DNA from: Pelecanus crispus
Taxonomy: Eukaryota > Chordata > Aves > Pelecaniformes > Pelecanidae
Assembly: GCF_030463565.1 (NCBI RefSeq)
Contig: NC_134645.1
Location: 999,501-1,063,500 of the forward strand
Direction of reading: 5' to 3'
Length of the DNA stretch: 64,000 bases
Positions 18,801-32,570 of this stretch are shown here, piece by piece (within the stretch, counting starts at the first letter, position 1; each line of letters begins with the position of its first letter). A program made the translations under genes and the position numbers. The notes below the pieces were generated by a model. It ran no database searches, had not been told where the DNA came from, and saw only the letters and a list, made by a program, of their open reading frames with translations.

Positions 18801-21800
18801 GCTGGCATCAAAGGAGACCTTGCAGGAGCGGCTGGTGTCTTACCATGGGTGGCATCACCTGATTCGGTGACTTCCCAAGAAGTGCCCATGGAGGATTTGA
18901 CCTAGTATCATCTCCAATACGCTGATGGAGATGGGACTCGCTGGCTACAGGGCTACTCTGGGAGATCCAGGAGCCGAAATAAAGTGCTGCTTAGCTCATT
19001 TTTGATCCGTTTTCATCACTTTTCAGCCAAACTTGCCCAGCACTAATGATGGTACCAGGGCTTCCCTACGCAAAACCTCAGTGACAGTGGAAGCACTGAC
19101 TGCCGACCTTCCCGGGCACGTACAGCGCTCGGCACGCTGGCGTGCAGCGGCGAAACCCCGGCCGGAGCAGGTCAACAGCACCATGTGCTTCAAGGACTTC
19201 CCTGGGAAAAACGTGACACATCCAGAGTGACAGCGTGACAGAGAATACTGCAAGGGTTGTTCAAAGTTGGGTTGGGAGGGAGCTTACTGCCCGGTTTCTT
19301 TCGTTTCCGTGGAAACAGGATACAAATTGAGTGATAAGAAAAGTCGAGCTCTGTCCCCAGCGGAACAGTGCAGCTCTTGTGGGGGCTGCCCCGACGGGGG
19401 GACGGATGAAGCCTGCTCCCTCCAGCCATGCACCTTGAAGCCCCCAGCACTAGGAAAGCTGATCTGGGGAGAGGACGGGGAGCGGGAGGGTCTGCAAACA
19501 GCAGGACGAGGGAGAGAGGGGGCTCCGAGGTCTACGACAGCCCCGGCAGGAGTTTGCACAGTCAGGAGCATCTTGAGAAGAGCACCTGAGGGACCTTTCA
19601 TGAGAGCAAACTTCACCAGGTTTCCCTCATCAAGGCCCCTCCTGAACCCTGGGCAAGGGTCCCCCTTGCACGCAGGGCTCGGCCAGGTGCCAAACGAGGC
19701 CACCCACCCCTCCCTCGCCACCTGCCCTGCCCTCTGCCCACCCACCCCACCCTGAGAGGTACATAAGCCCTGCCTGGGGGCTTGCTTAGGCTTTGCTGCC
19801 TGGGCTGCTCTCTCCCTGGGGCTTCTGGCAGATGCTGACACCCAAAAGCAGGCAAGCAGAAGGCAAGGTAAAGGTGGCACGAGCGTTACACATTAACAGT
19901 GTGACCAACTGCTTTTTCCTTCTGTCTCGTAACCGTTCCTATTAGTGGGGACCTTGGCGTGGCTGCTCTGGCTAATGTGTAATCCCAGATATTCGCTGCT
20001 CCCTTCCACAAGGATGTCCCAGTAGCTAAGGTGGCTCAGTGAGGTGGGGGCTGTGCCTGTGGAGGTAGGTGGTGTGTGCTGGGCAGTCTGTTTGATGTTC
20101 TTGATCTTTATGGATAAATATTTTTCTTGTGCCCCTACATGCTTCCTTGGGGGCCATAAAGCAATCCTGGGGAGCTCTTGCACCAAAGTCAGCTTACACT
20201 GAGTCTGTTTTCCTGCTAAAACCTGGCTAACAAGACACTAGTGTTTCCCCTGCCTGCTCGGCTGGGCTGCCTGAGCCGTTGCGGCTGCTGCTGCCTGGTC
20301 CGTGGGGTCACGTTTCGGAATTGCAAACACCGAGCTGCTGGAGTTGAGTGGCGTGGTGAACTTGTGCTGCTTCCCCTGGATGCTCAGGCTTAAGGTGCTG
20401 CATGGTTATTGTTTATACACACGTTGAAACTCATAGCATTGCCGGAGCTATTGCTAGTCAGAGCCTTGCCACAGTAATAATTAAAAAATATATCGATCGG
20501 TCCTTCTCCTTGGCGTAACCCCGACTTTCTTGCTGTAGAGATGCCTTCATTGATTTGCACTTTTTCCCTGTGTAAGACTTAAGTATCTGGGACTTCAAGC
20601 CCAGGAAGAAGTAGGACAAGCCACTGGCTGGCAGGTCTTAGGCAGGTGATAAGTTGTGATGTGATCCTCCTTTTCTGTGAAGCAAGGTGGGAAGGAGAAA
20701 GTGCCCATTTTGGTTGTTTTCCCCCTGATTCCCCCCCTTTTTTTTAAAGTAGTTATTTTAGATAGTGATTCTCAAGGGTTTGGTTTTCTTTTTTCCCCTC
20801 TTAGTGCAACTAAGTAAACTCTTTCGCTTATGAGATTTTATTCCATTTATTCCAATAGTAGGTCACATTATGTACTAATCAGGATGCTAAATACTGTCTG
20901 TAAACCAAAGTTTTTCATCAAAGGAAAAGACCTGAGTGAACAGCTGAGTCAAGTAATGAATATCAGGAGGGTTCTGCTCTTCAAAGGCAGAGAAATGTTG
21001 ATTCTTTTTAAGATAAGATCCTGTTGTTTAAAAAAAAAAATAATTGGAAGTAAACCTAAAAGATTTACTTATCACAAAAATATTATTCACACCAATAGCA
21101 GCAGTCTGATTTCCTCCCCCACGGCAGACTGGAAGGTATTCTGCAGTCTCAGAAAACCCTGATTTAAGCGAGAGACAGAGAGGAGCGAAACTGCTGTTGG
21201 GTAGAAATTGGCCAGATTGGGGACTTTGGTTTAGGGGTTCTTCAGAAAATTGGGTGCCTTTAAAATGCTCCTTGCTGGGTGGGTGGAGGTGCTGGATGCT
21301 TGGCTTTGCTGGGAGGAGAGCAGCATTGGTAAGCCCGGCTTCGTCTCCACGGCTTACTGAATCCATTTGCTGCAACTATTTGGGGGTGTAGGGGAAACTG
21401 GGAACGATGTCCGACTGTACTGCTATGTGTACAGAGAAAAATCAGCAGGCAGGCCTTAAAAAGGAGGAGATTAATTGGAAAAAAGGGGAGGAAAAAAAAA
21501 AAACCCAAACCCTACCACTCTGAGCTATACAAGAGGAATTCTACTCTAGTCCTCTGCAAAAACCAAGCTCTTCCATGGAGCAGAGATGCAGGCAAGCTGA
21601 TAAAGCTTTTGACTAGAGGTTTAGCTGGATGCTGAATGCCTGACCCACATTATAATCTGAGGGTAATTAATAGGCTGTGATGCAGGTAGAGAGATGCCTG
21701 GGCTTTTTCTCAGCGTACCTAACCAATTTGGGATTTTTTTCCTCCCGCTCTCAGATAACACTCAAATGTAGTGGAATGAAACAAAATGAGCTTCTTGGAG

Positions 21801-24800
21801 TCACTTTTGTATTTTGCCTCTGTAATCTCTGGGTTTATTTAAATGTTCTCGTTGCAGTTATTTTCTGAGACTCTTTTTTTCATGTCGAACAACTCCTGTT
21901 GAATAACTCCTCAGACACTATAATTTCAGGATCAACAATGATGCTGACAATAGAGGAAGAAATTACATTGTGAGGCACAGAAAAATGAGTCCATATCCCC
22001 ATCTTTATTCTGCTGCTCAGAGAGCATCTCTGTATCCTTATTCCAAATTAATACAATGACCAACTTTCGCTTGGGTTACTTTTGCTCAGATTTTTACAAA
22101 AGACACAAGTACACGGTCATGTTAAACAATTGGAAGCACCATGGGATTTGTGACCTCAGGTAGGAAAGTACATGATTTCAAGTGGATAAAGCAGGAGCTC
22201 TCTGGGAAAGGGGATGCCTCAGGCAGTAGCAAAAAATGGTTGGTGCTTCTAAATCCCAGGTCTGAAAGTCAGGCTCTTTGGTTCCCATTTTTCCAGCCAC
22301 TCTTGCTCTGACTTCCAGGAGGCTGAAGCTGCTGGTGGCTTCAACTGAAGCTGTGGGTGGAGGGAAGTCTGTCGGCATCAGCATAAATGTACTTGGAAGG
22401 GTTGCTTTTCTTGGTGGTCCAAGCTTGAAGACGTTTAGGAGCTGTTTCATCCAGTGCATCCCTAGTACGGGCACCCTGGGGGGATGTAGGTGCTTGTTCA
22501 AAGGGGTTTCTCTGCCCTCCTGGCTGTCACCAAACTCATCAGCAGGATCAGGATCCTTACTTTTAAAAAAAAAAATCCAAAAACCAAACAAAAAAACCCC
22601 AAGAAACCCAAGGAAAAGCATTACTTCCCTCGCCCTCTGCACAGTCACCAGTCGAGGCTTGCCTTGAGTCACTTGTGCTAGTGTTTGCGGGGCTCAGAGC
22701 TGCTGACTGCAGCACAGCTACCCAAAACCGGCCTCTTCCCACTTGCAATACCTGCATTTCGGGTGACCACGCTCGCAGCTCGGGGGCTATAGTCCTCGGG
22801 GAGCCTGGCCGTTTGCTTCCCGCCCCATCCCCGCATCCCAGCCTCCCTGGGCAGGTACCGTACGTGGTGTGGTCACTGTCTCAGGAGAAACAGGCTTGCG
22901 TGAGCAAATTGCTCGCCTGCTGCGCGCTACCTGACCAACTGAACGGCAATCAGCGTGGCGTGCCGAGCCGGCAGCCTTCCCCTTGCTATCCTGCTCCCAC
23001 TCCCTCTTCTTCCTGGGAGTTTGCTCCCAGCCTCGGGATGCCTCCCCCATGTCTGCTTCCCGGGGTGCTTCATTTGGTGCCAGCAGAAAAAGCAAACCAG
23101 AGCTAAAGGCAGGCGGTACATCGGGTGAAGCTGCAATGTGGCTGACTCCCACCTGCGGCCAGGAAGCTCAGGCTGCCTCTTGAAAAGATTTAGAAGAAAC
23201 GAGCCAACCCAAAGCACTATTTTAGTGCAAAATGTTAGCTGTCGTGTGCAGCAGGGTAACAGAAATGGTTTCTTCATTGTTACAAATCCCCGTGGTTTCA
23301 CTGGGTAACTTGCTTTGGTGGTACCAGAGGAGAATTTGGGCCACGGGCATTATTTTATTTTTTTTTTAAGCAGCAGCCCACATCACTCTGGTGCACGGGG
23401 CTGGCATTCAGCAGACTAAAGGCTTCGGTGCTGTTAATCATTATTCACGAAGGCAGAAGCCTGTCTGGAACCAGGGGTGCAGCACACGAGCCGGAGGAAG
23501 AGTTGACAGCTCGATGAAAGAGGTTCAATGACTTGTTCTTCATGTCCTGGACACCTGGAATATTTTCCTTGAACTTTCTGCATTCAGTCAAAAGCCCTAC
23601 ATTATTTTCTGAAGGACATCAGAGATAATTTTATTCATAACAGAATAAATTCTGTGACTGTCTGTAAAAGAATAAATGAAGAGACTTAACACAGTGGAGG
23701 ATATGGAACATGTCACAACTGTGGCATTTCATTGAATATGCAGCACGTCTTTCTCAACTTAAGTGAATTGAAGAGCTTTAAATATATTCACCAACTCTTG
23801 TAACTACAAAATAAGTAAAGCAAGTGCATTACCGGGGTGGCAGGTGTCAAGTGACTTAGCATTTTAACATTTTCATTATGCTTGGGAACAGTAAACAGAA
23901 AAGCAAGCCAAGGTTTTTTTTCCTGTAAGTTGCATTAGGTTTCTAAATGATACGTGGTGAACCCAAAGCCAGCACAAAACTCTGGTGAATTGAAAGAGAA
24001 AGCAATAGGAAACCGTCGGGGTTTTGTTCTGCAGGTGACAAGTGCACAGACAGGGGCAGATGGATTCGTCGCTGCCAAAGTTTTTCTGTCCCCTCCCCAG
24101 CCCCTGCCAAAGGAAGGGCTGATCCCGGTGCCCGAAGCCCCTGGCTTTGCAAAGCACCTGGGGAGGGTTCCCAGCTTCTTGGGGTCTCTTGGTGACTCTG
24201 TGCTTTGAGGGAATGTAGCAGCAAATGACTGAGATGCTGATGGGTTGTGCCCGGGTGCTGACACGGGCGCTGCTGCTGCCGAGGGGTAGCTGCCGGCGGG
24301 GTGGGTGCCTCAGTGGGGTGGGGGGAACTGCTGGATGTCGGGGCATCGGTGCGGCCATGGCATCGCGCTCGGGGCTGCTCCCACCCGGGACCAGTCCGGC
24401 GTGTGACTTGGGTGCCTCTTGTAGCTGGGAAGTATTGGGTGGTAGGAGGAGAGCCTTGGGGAAAGGGAGCCTTTCCTGAGATGAGTGTTGCACGGATGCG
24501 ATGATGCTCACAAATAATTGCGCAAGCCGTGATCTTTGTTAGAGACGGTGATACCGCGGCTCACCTCTGCGAAAGCTGCCTGTGGGTTGGTGCTGGCACC
24601 CCAGGGCCGGCAGCTGCTGATGGTCACCCGTGCACCCCGAGCTGTAACCGTGCGAAAGATGGGTGGCTAGCGTGCTGAAACGCTAAGGGTCAGCTCTCCA
24701 AGGCTGCAGGAGAGATCCGCGGCACCGCATCGAAGCCCCAATCTTACAGCCCTCCAGCCGCAGAGGTCCCGCACCTCCCTGCCCGGCTCCCGCTGTGCTG

Positions 24801-27800
24801 GAGCCCACCCTCGCCTGCTGCTCCGCTGGCACTGCCCAGCCTTGAGACTCCCACTCCCTCCCCGAGCGCTGAGCAAAGCCGGGCGGTTCGCAACCTCTGC
24901 CGAGGTGCCGGCGCCGGCACGATGAATAATACGGGGCTCGGTGCGCCTCGGCGCCTGCGGCACAATGCGCCGGGCTCTTTTGTGACTCCCTGACTCGGGA
25001 GCTCTCTGCATCTGTTCGAGGCTGAAGTGGCTCTTGGGCTGTTTAAAGGTTGAGTGCTACTGCTCCAAACGACGGGAGACAGATTCGGTTAAATAAACAC
25101 AGGGGCTTAGAAATAAATTGAAGGTTACGTGAAGAGCTGGATCAGAATATAATGTTGTCAGACACATTACAACACGCTGATCTGAATGCGGCTCTCCAGC
25201 CATATTACTCTGAAATGTGCTTTGACACATTCCCCGCAAGTCCCCGCCGCTGGGAAGGCGGTGGGGAAAGGGGGGGCGGCGGGGGCTCGGAGGTGGGAGG
25301 GAGGGGACCATGCATGCAACCAGGAACCCACTCATTTAGACAGAGGGAAACCAATAGCAGTCCTGCTGCCTCTTAATTACTGCACGCTTAAATTTTTCCC
25401 TCTAGTAGGTGTGTAACTGCTCTGGGAGTAGCTATACGGGGTCCGTGAAATGGCGTGAATCTCCTACCACCAGCTCTGACTGTCTCCTAGCCCCAGTGCC
25501 CTGTTGCACAATACAGGCTTTATAAAGCTATATTCTTCCTTAATAACTGAAGATACTGTTTTACTGTCTGGGAGATTGTTTGGGTTTAATTCCAGCATCT
25601 CAACAGCTTTCTGCAAGGCAAAGGTAGCAGCCTTTGATTTCATTCTTGCCCCCTATAAACAGGTATATGTTCTAGGTGTTACTTTTGTAGTGCTATAACA
25701 ATTTTGATTTGGAGAACACTTTTTTTTTTGACCAAAATGGCCACAATAACGTAACTCCTGTCGCACCGACATGCCTTGTACGGGTGCAGCTTGTTTTCAC
25801 GCTCGCTGGTGTAAATGTTTTCCCGCTGGCTGGCTCAGTAGTAAGCCAGAGCCGTAACTTTTGTGTTGAAGCGGTGCGGGTGGCAGCGGGAGCGGTGCTG
25901 ACCTGCCTTCAGCAATCCTCGGCGCGCTGTGCCGGCGGAGGTTAGGGTTCAGCGTGCTGTTTGTTCAAGGTGTCTCATTGCGGAGCAGACCTCCTCTTTA
26001 TGCCTGCGCGAGTGCACCGATAATCTTCTGGCTGAGAATAGCATTATGTGAAGTGTGTTTATGCTGGTGTCGGAGAGAAGAGAGTCCCAGTGGATATGCC
26101 AAAAGATTATTCTGCCGTGGCTTAGCCTGCTTTTCCACTCATCCCCCTTTGCTGCGTTTCACATCATCCCAACCGCTTGTCTGCCCCGAGGTGAAAATTC
26201 CAACGTAGCCTGCTGAAATTCTGTGTGGAGAGAACTTTTCCAACCAAAACATATATATTTTCTTGTTGAAAGAGAATTGGTTTTCTGCAAAACCTCTGCT
26301 TGTTGTTCTGGAAAGACATACAGACCTTTTTCTTTGGGTTTCTAGTGAATGTTTCCGAGCAAACTGGTCACCTTTCCCTCTGCCCTTAGGTGGGGAGCCC
26401 TTGGCGGCACAGAGCTGCTGCCCCATGTGACTCCCCCGGGCCCTGCACCCAACTCCCACCCCGTCTAACCCACCCGTGCTCGGAGCCATCTGCTCAAAAC
26501 GCTGCTCAGAGCGGAGCAGCCGGCGATAACGTTGCCAGGAGGGCAATCCCGACACAGCCCATCTCTGTGTTCGGTGGTTGTGTGATGGGTCTCGGTCTGT
26601 AATGGGGTTCCCCAGGGGGACAGTTAGGATGGCAGGAATGCAGGGGGAAGAGCTGATGGAGCCTGATGTGATACGGCACGTTTGTGCCCACGACTCTTTA
26701 AGTGTGCCCAGGCTGAGGAGGGGTGGGCTCAGATCTCAGCGTTTCACTCCTCCATGGAGCAGTTCAGGTCCCTTTTGCAGGAAAACAGAGTTTTGGCCAA
26801 TACCAGACTCTGAAAACAACTGGAGCACAGGGGAAGGCAGCTGGCAGAGAAAGGGAAGCAGAGGGAAGTTTGGATGGAAGGAAAAATCCAAACTTCAAAA
26901 AAAAGTTGACTAAACACTCCTACCTGATCTAGATGTGTGCTCCTTCATTATAGCAAAGCGCGGGGTTGCGCTGCTGACTGCCATTTGCCACTGCGTTTGC
27001 TCTAATGGCTTTTGTAGCCGTCAATATTTGGGAGCCCAGGTATGAACTGGGACCCTGCTGTGCTGGAGGCGGTGCGGTTCTGGCCAAAGGGAGCGATTGC
27101 CTTTGCTTAATCTTGGAAAACTGTTCTTCATACTCGTCTCTCTGATTGCAAAGTGTCTGTTCAGATGCCCCAGCTCAACCAGTCTCATATTGCCGAAGGC
27201 CATAAAATCATACTTGGGATTTATTGATCCTTTTAGTGGAAATCCCAGAATACACAAGTAGTTTTAGAGCCTCATTTGTTGGATTCTGGCTATTATATTC
27301 TTGTGTGATCTCTGCTCTGGTTTAACGGGGGAGAAAAATTGCTAGCGGTGCTGCCTGCAGTGGAAAAACTGAAGTAGGTGCATTCAAAGGACATGGACAC
27401 GTGAAGATGAGTAGAGAAACCTACTGCGTTTTAAAGATTGTGTTATGTTTGAAGCAGAACTTGCTACTTTTCAGGGCTTTCCATTCCTTGTTTGGACAAG
27501 AGTGGGATGGAGAAGGCGGCCGCTGTCTGGCCCGTGCTCGGCAGTGAGCGTGACCCGCCCCAGCAAGGGTTGGGGACCACAGGAGTCAGACCCCACTGAC
27601 AGCGTGACCCGCCTCGGTGCCTGTGCTGGGCTGTGGGGTCAGGCCATGCTGATGGCACAGCAGGGCTCAAACCGGGTATGAATTTTCGGATGTTGGCATT
27701 GTCCCGCTTGCACTACTGTAGGCATTGGGAGAGTTTTCCTGTGGGCTGCTTTGAGTCGGTACTTGTGGTAGTGAAGGCTCAGTGTTACTAAAAATCTCAC

Positions 27801-28609
27801 TTAAGGAAAATATCCCACGCTGCTAGCTGTGTAGTCTCTTCTGCCTAGAAAAAAGTATCATTGTGCCATTTGACCTTTTCTCTTAACGCTGCCTTGGTGG
27901 TGCCAGAATAAAGCCAGTGTATAAAGCAACACTTTGCTTCAAAAGGCCTGTCCATTTGGTAAGGTCTCTTATGGTTTCTCAATGTGAAATAGGCAAGGAT
28001 AAATCCTGGGAAGCCATGTTTCAAACCTGTATTTCCACACGGTCCTGGAGTAAATCAGTCATGATATAAACATACACCTTTAGCACTCACCATGCTGGTG
28101 TAGCACCATTAAAATTGTCTGGCTCAATCTAACTGACCAGTCAGATAAAAATGTAAGTGCCCAGCAATTAAAACAGAAACACTGAATTAAGGCTGCCCAG
28201 CAAATAAACAGCCTGAGCTGTGCTGCGTGGGCTGTGTCCTCGTGCCAAGGAGCCTTTTGGTGTGTGGAGGGAAGGCCAGGGCTGGGGATGCTCTGGGGAT
28301 GCTGGCAGCGGGAGATGGGTGGAATGAGAGGTACAGAGGAGAAATGGGCAGAAAAAGGGAAAGGGGAGGGGGAAAAAAACACCAGAGAGGAAGCAATACT
28401 GGCAGAGGTTATCTCTGCATTGCTAAGTGCCTGTTACCTGATTTGGGGCTAGGTGGTCCCTGTCTGTGTCACTGGTGTGGCACAGGCTGGGGCCAAAAAG
28501 CTCTGTCTGGGACAGTCCCTTCTCATTTTGGGGGTCTCTGGGACAGGGCACTGCCTGGGGCAGGACCAGGCACTGGGAGGCTGCCAGAGGCATCTGCCTC
28601 CGGACACCG
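15891..28609. other. Gene-free intergenic interval
   Basis: 12.7 kb in which I see no exon, RNA gene or known mobile element. Open frames are short and show no family resemblance. Composition alternates between GC-moderate unique DNA (16-20 kb, 24.2-25 kb) and AT-rich low-repeat patches at about 20.75-21.1, 21.65-22.2, 23.55-24.0, 25.06-25.24, 25.5-25.75 and 26.2-26.35 kb. The AT-rich patches are the better enhancer candidates. The 25.06-25.24 patch carries a forkhead motif ATAAACA (25093-25099). Short homopolymers are much rarer than near the genes. Confidence 0.5.
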
Positions 28610-29107
28610 GCAGAGATCTTATCGCGCTCTACTACTGCCTGACAGGAGGGTGTAGTGAGGGGGGTGTTGGTCTCTTCTCCCAAGTAACAAGTGATAGGAT
28701 GAAATTAAATGGCCTCAAGTTGAGTCAGGGGAGGTTTAGATTGGATATTAGGAAAAATTTCTTCACAGAAAGAGTGGGCAAGCGTTGGAACAGGCTGCCC
28801 AGAGAGGTGTGCGAGTCCCCATCCCTGGTGGTGTTCAAAAAATGGTCAGGTGTGGCACTTTGGGACATGGTTTAGTGGGCATGGGGGTGTTGGGTTGATG
28901 GTTGGACTGATAATCTTAGAGATCCTTTCCAACCTTAGTGATTCCTGGTTTTACTTGCATTAAAGAATAATCCAGCCACCAAGTCAGGAAACATGAAATT
29001 AATTATTCCTCTCCCCTTAATTGGTTTAGTGGTGGAGTTGGTAGTGTTAGGTTAATGGTTGGACTGGATGATCTTAAAGGTCTTTTCCAACCTAAACAAT
29101 TCGATGA
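28610..29107 (+). mobile_element. CR1 retroposon, 5'-truncated, double-tailed copy B
   Basis: Plus-oriented CR1 3' part. It starts at ATCTTATCGCGCTCTACTAC and runs through GGTTTAGATTGGATATTAGG, AGGCTGCCCAGAGAGGTGTG and GGCACTTTGGGACATGG to the first tail (to about 28947). Then comes the same linker as in copies A and C (28948-29022), and a second tail from 29023 to AACAATTCGATGATTCTATG. It is the most complete copy of the linker-plus-two-tails arrangement. A 42-bp tandem repeat grows from its 3' end. Confidence 0.93.
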
Positions 29108-29236
29108 TTCTATGAAAGGACATGGGTGCCAACCTCAACGAATCTATGATTCTATGAAAGGACATGGGTGCCAACCTCAACGATTCTATGATTCTATGAA
29201 AGGACATGGGTGCCAACCTCAACAGTTTTATGAAAG
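29106..29236. repeat. 42-bp tandem repeat attached to a CR1 3' end
   Basis: Units starting GATTCTATGAAAGGACATGG at 29106, 29148 and 29190, with a decayed fourth copy at about 29228. Each unit begins with the CR1 terminal octamer ATTCTATG and then carries non-CR1 sequence GGGTGCCAACCTCAAC. Confidence 0.93.
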
Positions 29237-31834
29237 GACGTTGGAGGGACCCATGGATTTTTCAGCGCAGGCGGAGCAAAACCAAAGGGACCACGGAGAC
29301 GAGATGCGGCAGGTTGGGCCGGGAGGCTCACGGGGAGCACGGGAAGGAGGGGAAACCCTCTGGCCCCCGCCGATGGGGTCCCTGGGGCTGGGGGTGAGGA
29401 GCGCGGTGCGGGCGCGGTGCGGGGCCGGTGGATGCGCGATCTCCGCTGACACCGTGTGGCAGGTCCCCGCATCTCCGCCCCGGCAGCTCCAGCGGCCCGG
29501 CAACGGCGGGGGTTAACCCCCCTTTCCCCCGAATCCTCCCCAAATACCCCCGGAGCACGGACAAATGTCATTCCGTGGAGGGACGGGGCGTGCGGTGCTG
29601 GGTGCGGGTTGCGGATCCCCTTCTCCCCGCTCCCATGCAGCTGTACCGAAAACAACTCCAGGTTCCCCAGGTGGCTTGAAATGAGTTGGATTCAGGCATT
29701 TCGCAGAAAGACCTGCTTGGATCATCCCAACCGATCCAAGATATTTTTATTTCCCCCCTCCTTGCAGTAGTCACAAGTGCCCCATTCTTGAAAGCAAGCT
29801 GACTCCTGAAGGACAGGGACCTTTTTATCTCTGATTTCGGCAGGCACAAGGCTCTGGAGAGGAAGCATGCCTAATGTATTCAGCTACATGTATTCTCAGA
29901 AAAAGCTTTTTCTCCTTAGTCCCTTCCAGTCACAAGGATTTGGCACTGTAAAGCTCAGCTCTGCCTGGTTCGGGGCCCGAGGAGCAGAGCAATTCCCCGG
30001 CACAGCCTTGGCTTGCGGGCGGATGGCAGGGCTGGGGGGCAAGGCAGGTAGGGGGTCACCGAGTCCTTTTTCTGAGGAGAGAAAAAAAAAAAAAAGTTGT
30101 TACTTGTTATTGCTACAACATAAACCCATTAATAAAGGGAGACCTTTAACGGCCCTCACAGACGGGGCAGAAAATGTATTTAGGGAAACAAATATCTTCT
30201 TGCTCAGAGCAACGCCGGGACCCTGCGAAGGCACTCGCTGTGTTTGGAGGGTGTCTCTCCTCTTAGGGCCCTCGGACAGGCGGAGAGCAGAGCTAAAGGA
30301 AGATTTAGAGCTCAGGAAAGAGCCCCAACAATAGACAATGGAGCCATTTAAGGGACAACAAACAACTTTATGCCCTGTGAGTTTGTCCCATTGAAGTCAC
30401 GGGGTGAGCGCTACGGCGGAGGGGAATGAATGGGTGTTTTACTCTCGGTTTCAAGGGAGCCAGGATTTTACCCACTGTGCAGCCACTTCAGATGCTGTGG
30501 CTTTTTTTTTTTCACAGGATCAGGGCCAGAGAAAGAATGGGAACAAAAGCCTCACATTTGCTGTCAAAAAGGAAGGAAGGGAGAGAAAGGGCTTTAAATT
30601 TAGGGCACAGATGGGAAAATATGAATATTCTGGCTAAGAAAGCCAAGCAGAAAGGGACTGAACCTCTCCCAGAAATGGCTCTGAGATCGGTCCAAAGCCG
30701 GAGAGCTGGGGCAGCCCCTCTCCCAGAGCATCGGCGGCTCGGGAGGGACGTGGTGGGGTCGGCATAGGTTGGAAAGCTGAAATCTGCGCCCAGCACTGTT
30801 TGCAGAGTGCCTTTCCCCACGGGCCAGGGGGTGCAGGGGTATCCGTGTCTCAGGCACCCCTGGATTAAGAACATTTGGCTGGAGCAAATCCTGTGAGTGA
30901 ATTAAGGCTGGTAGCACAAGCAAGGGCAGAAAGTTTGGGATGAAAATGTTATGGGCTCTCTTGCTCCCTTTCCGTGTTGTTCTGCTGCCTGCCTACAATG
31001 CAGCGTGGTGGGTTTTGGTAGCAGTTTCATGCAGGAGCAATAATGAGGTGACATAAAGCTAGGTTCTTTTGGAGGCAGGAAAAATTAGAAAACATCTCCT
31101 TCTCCTCTAATTCTGACCCTGGCTGCCAGATAAAACAGGGCTGTGCTCTCACTCAGAGCACAATGGCTGCTTTACTGGGAGAGATGCTCGGGCTTTTGGT
31201 CTCCCTGACTTTCGTTTGCCTTCTTTTTATTGTGTTGTATACTCTGGGAATGAGCTGTGAGAATTGGAGAGCCTACAGGAAAGTTAAAGGATTTCTCTGG
31301 AGTTTAGCAAGTTAAAAATGGAAATAATCTGAGAGAAATTAAAAAGACCCAAGCAAACCAAAATTGAACAAGAGCAAAGCTAGGAAGAGAGAGCTGAAGA
31401 CGCAGGGCATCTGATGTGGGTGTGTGCTGGACAGAGATGCTCTGGCCTGCTCCGCTTCCTCTGGGGTTTGGTTTCTTTAAGGACTCCAGCCCATTTTCAG
31501 GTATTCTAGGCCTGAGTTTGTTTCCACAAATATTTGCTTTTAATCCTGTGCAAGGGATCATTTTCCCTGTGCAACCGGTGACGGCAAAATCACCTGGCCA
31601 TAATAAGCATCAAAATCCACCCAACTCACCTTCCCCCTCTCCCCAGCTTTATTATTTGTGCAGTTTGGGGAAGCGCTGCCGTCGCTCTCTGCGGGCTGGG
31701 ACGGTCCTGTGTGGCAGCAGGATGCTTTAGGGAGGTTTGCTCCGCGATGCCGCCAGCCCCGGTGCACCGTGCTCCAGCCGGCCGGGGAAACTCCCCGGAG
31801 CCGCTTCTCCCCGCGCCCGCTCCACCAGCTGCTC
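29237..31834. other. Intergenic unique DNA
   Basis: No gene recognised. GC-rich at 29.27-29.65 kb and 31.65-31.83 kb, elsewhere balanced. A short A run lies at 30080-30095. Open frames in the GC-rich part have no family resemblance. Confidence 0.5.
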
Positions 31835-32010
31835 TGTGCACGAGGTTAATTAGCGCGATTAATAGTGAATGCTCTAATTGCAGACATTTAGTGGGAGACT
31901 TTATGATTATTGTTTTCTGCCGCAATTGTGCCGAACACTTGGGTGTCTCTTTATTAAAGGAAATAAAGCCGTAATTAGTCACAGTCTAATCCCAGTGCTG
32001 GCAGGAGACC
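31835..32010. promoter_or_regulatory. Candidate homeodomain-bound enhancer
   Basis: Repeat-free 175 bases with a dense set of homeodomain motifs: TTAATTA 31846-31852, ATTAAT 31858-31863, CTAATTG 31874-31880, GTAATTAG 31971-31978, a bicoid-type TAATCC 31987-31992, and a minus-strand NK2-type CAAGTG (31936-31941). The pattern is that of a deeply conserved developmental enhancer. Conservation itself could not be measured. Confidence 0.45.
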
Positions 32011-32269
32011 TGCGGGGATGTAACTACTCAGTCTGGAGCAAGAGGGTCCTTGACAGATCCTGCCATTCCCTCACTCACCGCCTAAATGACGTGGGATTTG
32101 GGGCAGACTGATGTCATTTCGAGCCCAAACCGGTGGGTTTGAAAGGGAAGTTTGCAGTAAGCAAGGCTCCCAGGGTGTGCACACCAACACGGGCTGTAGT
32201 GTGCATCAAAAGCAAACAAAGCCTTAATAATGTGCCTGGAAAGCCCTGGCTGGGTCAGCTCTCCCTCTG

Positions 32270-32570
32270 TAGAGATATGGTAATGAATTTCTCTCCTAAG
32301 TGAAATTAATGCACAGATTGTATAAGTATAGTAGTCCTACACTCCGTTATGTGATATGAAGATGTGTCTGAGAGTTTCATCTATACTCTGGATGACACTA
32401 TTCATACAAGTTTATCTCTTTTATGGATTTGAAGCTTTTTCAGATACATATCAAAGACCTTTCCTTGCTTCCAACATGAATAATATATGCTGGCACAGCT
32501 TATAATAAATCATCTTGGTTCCCTGTGCAACGGCAAGTGAGCAGGGCTATTTTAAGTACAGCCATCTGCA
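32270..32570. promoter_or_regulatory. Candidate conserved AT-rich noncoding island
   Basis: AT-rich and repeat-free, with GGTAATGAATTTC, GTGAAATTAATGC, TTATGTGATATG, GATACATATCAAAG and TATAATAAATCATC. No open frame of note. Regulatory nature is inferred from composition. Confidence 0.3.
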
